Source: an archaeon (lineage in GTDB: Archaea > Iainarchaeota > Iainarchaeia > Iainarchaeales > Iainarchaeaceae). From it: a DNA stretch of 9,043 bases. Under the pieces are notes generated by a model that saw only the letters and a program-made list of their open reading frames with translations, had not been told where the DNA came from and ran no database searches. The stretch spans positions 1 through 9,043 of the forward strand of contig SBBR01000095.1 of NCBI GenBank assembly GCA_005239615.1. Direction: 5' to 3'. Below, in pieces: positions 5,709-9,043 of this stretch (its first letter is position 1; each line of letters opens with the position of its first letter). The position numbers and the translations under genes were made by a program.

Positions 5709-6085
5709 TACCTAGCCGCCTGCCTGTCCTGCTTTAACGCTTCCTGTAGGGCATTGAATGACTCGCGAAAGGCACCGAGCAGCCTTGCGGATTTGTATCC
5801 GAAAATCGGCATCAGCATCTCAATGGATTTGTGCATCAGGTCATCCCCAACAATGAAAAGGTTGACTGCGTCGGGCCTTTCCTTTAGCACAGCGAGGAAG
5901 GAGTCCCTTTCCGAAGGCGAAACCCAGTGCTCGGAGAGCGCCTTCTGCATAGCGAACTTTGCGCTCTCGTCCAGCTGCACTTTAAGGGCTGAAAGCGGGT
6001 CGGGCTTGGCCTCCCTTGTTGGCCCGAAAATCCTGTCGTTGATTTCCTTTGCTTTTGAGGACAATTCAGTGGCAGACAGCGGCAT
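5708..6085 (-). CDS. Protein of unknown function, 125 residues
   Basis: Not recognised. The protein opens MPLSATELSSKAKEINDRIF, then has a proline-containing linker (GPTREAKPDPLSALK) and a mostly helical remainder: ESAKFAMQKALSEHW, SERDSFLAVLKE, NLFIVGDDLMHKSIEMLM and a charged C-terminus LQEALKQDRQAAR. No signal peptide, transmembrane segment, cysteine cluster or nucleotide-binding motif is visible, so it is probably a soluble helical cytosolic protein. Start: ATG 6085, about 27 bases after a TATA-like element at 6109-6117, so its message is probably leaderless. It lies tail to tail with purA and head to head with glyA, 76 bases from the glyA start, and may share a promoter element with it. 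The codon and base pattern resembles the core genes around it, so it looks native and expressed rather than part of the island. Confidence 0.75.
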   Translation of the reverse strand: MPLSATELSSKAKEINDRIFGPTREAKPDPLSALKVQLDESAKFAMQKALSEHWVSPSERDSFLAVLKERPDAVNLFIVGDDLMHKSIEMLMPIFGYKSARLLGAFRESFNALQEALKQDRQAAR

Positions 6086-6108
6086 TCATATTGCCAGAAT
6101 GCGAAAGA

Positions 6109-6117
6109 CTTAATAAG
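6109..6117. promoter_or_regulatory. Shared TATA-like element between the unknown gene and glyA
   Basis: CTTAATAAG reads almost the same on both strands (CTTATTAAG on minus). On the minus strand it predicts a start near 6087, just before ATG 6085. On the plus strand it predicts a start near 6139, leaving a short leader containing GGTGGTG before the glyA start. No other good TATA box is seen in this gap of about 75 bases. Confidence 0.45.
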
Positions 6118-6161
6118 GAATAATCGCCCAATCCTATCGGTTCCCGTTTCTGGTGGTGGGG

Positions 6162-7508
6162 TTGTACAAGCAGAGGACACTCAGGTCATCCGACCCTGAA
6201 ATTTACAGGCTGATCCAAAGCGAGACAAAGAGGCAGGATAACGGCCTCGAAATGATTCCCTCGGAGAACCACTCAAGCATTGCCGTGAGGGAGGCGCTCG
6301 GCTCTGTTTTCACTGACAAGTACTCTGAAGGCTACCCGCACAAGAGATATTACGGAGGCAACGAGTTCGTCGATGAAGTGGAAACATTGACAATAGAAAG
6401 GGCGAAGAAGCTCTTTGGAGTGGAGCACGTGAACGTGCAGCCCTACTCAGGCAGCCCCGCGAACCAGGCAGTTTATTTTGCGCTGCTCGAGGCTGGTGAC
6501 GCTGTGATGGGACAAAATCTCACCGCGGGAGGGCATCTCACGCATGGATGGAAGGTGAATTTTTCTGGGAGGACCTACAGAAGCGTGCAGTACAACGTGA
6601 AGCCTGACGGCTACATTGATTTTGCCGAAGTGAGAAAGCTTGCGTTGGAGCACAGGCCAAAGCTCATTTGGTGCGGCGCGACAGCATATCCTCGGGAACT
6701 CGATTTCGGTGAGTTCGGGAAAATAGCCGATGAGGTGGGAGCATACCTAGCTGCAGACATCTCGCACATAGCAGGCCTTGTTGCTGGAGGAGTGCACAAG
6801 AGCCCTGTTCCGTACGTGCACATAGTCACTACCACGACCCACAAGACGCTCCGCGGGTCGCGCGGCGCAATGATAATGGTCACGAAGAAGGGGCTTGAAA
6901 AGGACTTGGAACTACCATCGAAAATTGACAAGGCTGTTTTTCCCGGGCTGCAGGGCGGGCCGCACGACCACCAGACCGCGGCAATTGCTGTAGCCCTCGG
7001 CGAGGCACTCCGGCCGGAATTTTCAAAATACGCACACCAAATAGTGAAAAATTCGCGCGCCCTCGCCTCATCGCTCACTGAAAATGGCATGAAACTGGTC
7101 ACGGGTGGGAGCGACAACCACCTGTTGCTAATTGACCTCACCCAATTTGGCAAGGGAAAAGGGCTCTTTGGCCAGCTCGCCCTTGACACAGCAGGAATCA
7201 CCACGAACAAGAACACGATTCCCTTCGACCCGAGCTCTCCTTTCTACCCAAGCGGCATAAGGCTCGGAACGCCAGCGCTCACAACACGCGGCATGAAGGA
7301 AAAGGAAATGGCGCAGGTCGGAAAAATGATTGCAAGGGCCCTTAAGGTAGCGTGCATCCACGAAATGCCTGATGACAAGGAAGGGCGCGAGGCTGCAATC
7401 GCAAAAGCAAAAGAGGCCATAGGCTCCAATCCCGAGCTCAAAAAAATACGTAAGGACGTCCTGGCGCTGTGCAAGAAATTCCCGCTGCACAAAAATAAAA
7501 GGCCTTAA
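6162..7508 (+). CDS. glyA: Serine hydroxymethyltransferase
   Basis: GlyA is a PLP enzyme converting serine plus tetrahydrofolate to glycine plus 5,10-methylene-THF, feeding FolD and PurN downstream. Numbered from TTG 6162, the 448-residue product has IPSENHSS, the YPHKRYYGGNEFVDEVE segment, HVNVQPYSGSPANQAVY, ADISHIAGLV (D199 and H202, PLP ring contacts) and TTTTHKTLRGSRGAMI with the PLP-binding K228, then the FPGLQGGPHDH loop and SGIRLGTPALTTRGM. This is the bacterial/eukaryotic-like sequence type with the H-K-TLRG-RGG/A motif rather than the shorter euryarchaeal form I would expect in methanogens. Start: GTG 6153 and GTG 6156 are also in frame, but TTG 6162 has GGTG six bases upstream, as at purB and purC. 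FolD follows after 60 bases. Confidence 0.96.
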   Translation: MYKQRTLRSSDPEIYRLIQSETKRQDNGLEMIPSENHSSIAVREALGSVFTDKYSEGYPHKRYYGGNEFVDEVETLTIERAKKLFGVEHVNVQPYSGSPANQAVYFALLEAGDAVMGQNLTAGGHLTHGWKVNFSGRTYRSVQYNVKPDGYIDFAEVRKLALEHRPKLIWCGATAYPRELDFGEFGKIADEVGAYLAADISHIAGLVAGGVHKSPVPYVHIVTTTTHKTLRGSRGAMIMVTKKGLEKDLELPSKIDKAVFPGLQGGPHDHQTAAIAVALGEALRPEFSKYAHQIVKNSRALASSLTENGMKLVTGGSDNHLLLIDLTQFGKGKGLFGQLALDTAGITTNKNTIPFDPSSPFYPSGIRLGTPALTTRGMKEKEMAQVGKMIARALKVACIHEMPDDKEGREAAIAKAKEAIGSNPELKKIRKDVLALCKKFPLHKNKRP

Positions 7509-7513
7509 GCAAA

Positions 7514-7522
7514 TGTTAAAAA
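7514..7522 (+). promoter_or_regulatory. Possible TATA element before folD
   Basis: TGTTAAAAA at 7514-7522 could drive a start near 7544, about 28 bases before the folD ATG. The 60-base gap also allows folD to be read through from glyA. Weak call. Confidence 0.25.
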
Positions 7523-7571
7523 TGAAAATGCGAAGGCAAATGCCATAGGCCAATGCCGTGTTGGTGAAATG

Positions 7572-8426
7572 ATGCCTGCAAGAATCTTGGACGGGAAAAA
7601 AATTGCAGAAAAAATCCTCAGCAATGCCAAATCAGAAACAGCCGCCCTCAAGGAAAAGGGCATCACGCCAAAGCTTGTTGTCGTGCAGGTCGGGTCGGAT
7701 CCGGCATCCACAGTATATGTTGAGAAAAAGTACCGCGCCTGCATCGGGACAGGGATTGATTCTGAGATACGGCAATTCCCAGAATACATTTCAGAGGAAA
7801 TGTTCCTTTCTGAGATTAGGCACATGAATGAGGATCCAAAAATCCATGGCATTCTCGTCCAACTGCCCCTGCCAAAGGGTATTAACGGGCAAAAGGTGCT
7901 TGAAAGTGTTGACCCGGCAAAGGACGTGGACGGCTTCAACCCCATAAACACGGGAAAGAATTTCTCTGGCGCGGATTCATTCAAGCCCGCGACGCTTGTC
8001 GGAATCATGAGGCTTCTTGAGGAAACAGGGGTGAAGCTTCCTGGGAAAAATGCAGTCGTGATTGGCAGGAGCAACATCGTAGGAAAGCCTGTTGCAGTGA
8101 TGCTGATTAATGCAGGGTGCACTGTTACGGTGTGCAACAGAAAAACCAAAAACCTTGCTGCGTTCACTTCCCTAGCCGACATCCTAATCAGCGCCGCGGG
8201 AAAGCCCGGGCTTGTGAAAGGGAAAATGGTCAAAGCAGGCGCTATAGTAATTGATGTTGGTACAACCAAAGGCCCGGGAGGCAAATTGGTTGGGGACGTG
8301 GACTTCGCAGGCGTGAGGAAAAAAGCCTCGTGGATAACCCCTGTGCCCGGCGGGGTAGGGCCGATGACTATTGCGAGTGTGATAGTGAACACGCTTCGGG
8401 CGTGCAGGGGGCTGGAAGGTGCTTAA
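7572..8426 (+). CDS. folD: Methylenetetrahydrofolate dehydrogenase / methenyltetrahydrofolate cyclohydrolase
   Basis: FolD oxidises 5,10-methylene-THF with NAD(P)+ and hydrolyses the product to 10-formyl-THF, the formyl donor of PurN. The 284-residue protein, normal FolD length, has the catalytic region VGSDPASTVYVEKKYRAC with Y49 and K53, the signature GILVQLPLPKGIN, the substrate site DVDGFNP, the Rossmann segment VVIGRSNIVGKPVAVML for the dinucleotide, and the C-terminal PVPGGVGPMTIA. Start: two adjacent ATGs at 7569 and 7572; GGTGA at 7563-7567 is only one base from the first and four from the second, so I chose 7572. The 3' end overlaps purN by 8 bases, which suggests translational coupling and matched supply of 10-formyl-THF. 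Confidence 0.97.
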   Translation: MPARILDGKKIAEKILSNAKSETAALKEKGITPKLVVVQVGSDPASTVYVEKKYRACIGTGIDSEIRQFPEYISEEMFLSEIRHMNEDPKIHGILVQLPLPKGINGQKVLESVDPAKDVDGFNPINTGKNFSGADSFKPATLVGIMRLLEETGVKLPGKNAVVIGRSNIVGKPVAVMLINAGCTVTVCNRKTKNLAAFTSLADILISAAGKPGLVKGKMVKAGAIVIDVGTTKGPGGKLVGDVDFAGVRKKASWITPVPGGVGPMTIASVIVNTLRACRGLEGA

Positions 8427-9043
8427 GCTCAAAATTGGCGTGCTCGGCTCTACGCGCGGCACCGACCTGCAGGTGATAATCGATTCGATCCAACAAACGC
8501 ATGGCCGCACAGAAAAGCCTACTGTAGGCAGGCAAAGCGGCGTTGCAAAACTCAACGCCGAGATTGTCCTTGTGGTCTCCGATAAAAAGGACGCTTTCAT
8601 TCTGGATCGTGCGAAAAAACACGGAATCGAAACTCTTTTCGTTGACTACAAAAAATATAAAGACAGGCAGGGCGCGGAGAGGGAGATTGCTGAGAAGCTC
8701 CGGGAGAAGGGGGCGAATTTGGTGTTGCTCATAGGCTTTATGAAAATTCTCTCGCCGGATTTCATTTCGATGTTCCGTGGCAGGATATGGAACATTCATC
8801 CAAGCCTTCTGCCCAAGTATGCTGGGGGGATGAACCTGGACGTGCATTCCGAGGTGCTCCGCAACGGCGATAAGGAAACAGGCTGTACGCTCCACGAGGT
8901 CACAGAGAAGGTCGACGAAGGAAGGGTAATATTGCAGAAAAAGGTGCTGGTTCTTGGCGGCGACACTCCAGAAGCCCTGAAGGAAAGGGTGCAAAAAGCA
9001 GAGCAGGAGTGCCTCCTAGAAGCCATTAAAATGGTTAGCGAAA
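8419..9043 (+). CDS. purN: Glycinamide ribonucleotide formyltransferase (cut by window end)
   Basis: PurN transfers the formyl group of 10-formyl-THF to GAR, giving FGAR, the third step of purine synthesis. 208 residues are seen and the frame is still open at the edge, probably near its end since E. coli PurN has 212. Catalytic residues: N125 and H127 in WNIHPSLLPKYAGG and D166 in VTEKVDEGRVILQ, matching N106, H108 and D144 of E. coli. Two differences from E. coli PurN: the phosphate-binding loop reads LGSTRGTDLQ instead of the G-NGSNLQ form, and about 16 extra residues (roughly 27-46) lie before the second strand IVLVVSDKKDA. Start: GTG 8419, overlapping folD; no strong ribosome binding motif is seen, consistent with coupling to folD. 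Confidence 0.95.
   Translation, partial: MLKLKIGVLGSTRGTDLQVIIDSIQQTHGRTEKPTVGRQSGVAKLNAEIVLVVSDKKDAFILDRAKKHGIETLFVDYKKYKDRQGAEREIAEKLREKGANLVLLIGFMKILSPDFISMFRGRIWNIHPSLLPKYAGGMNLDVHSEVLRNGDKETGCTLHEVTEKVDEGRVILQKKVLVLGGDTPEALKERVQKAEQECLLEAIKMVSE

Noticed and set aside
7505..8392. Long minus-strand open frame of 295 codons opposite folD
   Set aside because: FolD is unmistakable on the plus strand. The opposite frame is rich in S, T, P and F as expected of an antisense reading and has no start signals.
8368..8994. Minus-strand open frame of 208 codons opposite purN
   Set aside because: Antisense to a gene with all PurN catalytic residues; no independent motif.
1..9043. CRISPR array, tRNA or rRNA
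   Set aside because: No regularly spaced repeats were seen, and no cloverleaf-type T-arm or rRNA-like segment was recognised by eye on either strand.

Overview
The window reads as archaeal, most likely a streamlined lineage of the DPANN type or a relative, though I cannot place it further. Four things point this way. Starts are preceded by archaeal TATA boxes about 25 bases upstream of the inferred transcript start. Several transcripts appear leaderless. TTG starts are used behind GGTG-type ribosome binding motifs. PurB and PurC have archaeal-looking sequences. The core genes nevertheless include a tetrahydrofolate-based one-carbon branch (GlyA, FolD, PurN) that looks bacterial in type. The archaeal assignment is inference from these cues.

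Layout. The first 540 bases hold the N-terminal 180 residues of adenylosuccinate lyase (purB, minus strand). About 300 gene-free bases follow, with a GC-rich, hairpin-rich patch that may be a structured RNA. SAICAR synthase (purC, minus) occupies 842-1813. From about 1860 to 4305 lies an accessory island, all on the minus strand: a 55-residue small protein overlapping the end of a frameshifted nucleotidyltransferase gene (toxin-antitoxin-like pair), a complete IS903-like insertion sequence with inverted repeats and a 9-base target duplication, and a badly decayed unknown gene broken over at least three frames.

Core metabolism resumes at 4371 with adenylosuccinate synthetase (purA, plus). A convergent 125-residue gene of unknown function follows on the minus strand. 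Then come serine hydroxymethyltransferase (glyA), the bifunctional methylene-THF dehydrogenase/cyclohydrolase (folD), and glycinamide ribonucleotide formyltransferase (purN, cut by the window end), all on the plus strand.

How the genes fit together. GlyA makes methylene-THF from serine, FolD oxidises and hydrolyses it to 10-formyl-THF, and PurN uses that formyl group in purine ring synthesis; folD and purN overlap by 8 bases. PurC and PurB act later in IMP synthesis. PurA then starts the IMP-to-AMP branch, and PurB acts again in that branch. The window is therefore a purine/one-carbon cluster split by a decaying mobile island between purC and purA. The most interesting items are that island, two possible bidirectional promoters built on near-palindromic TATA boxes, and the candidate structured RNA between purC and purB.
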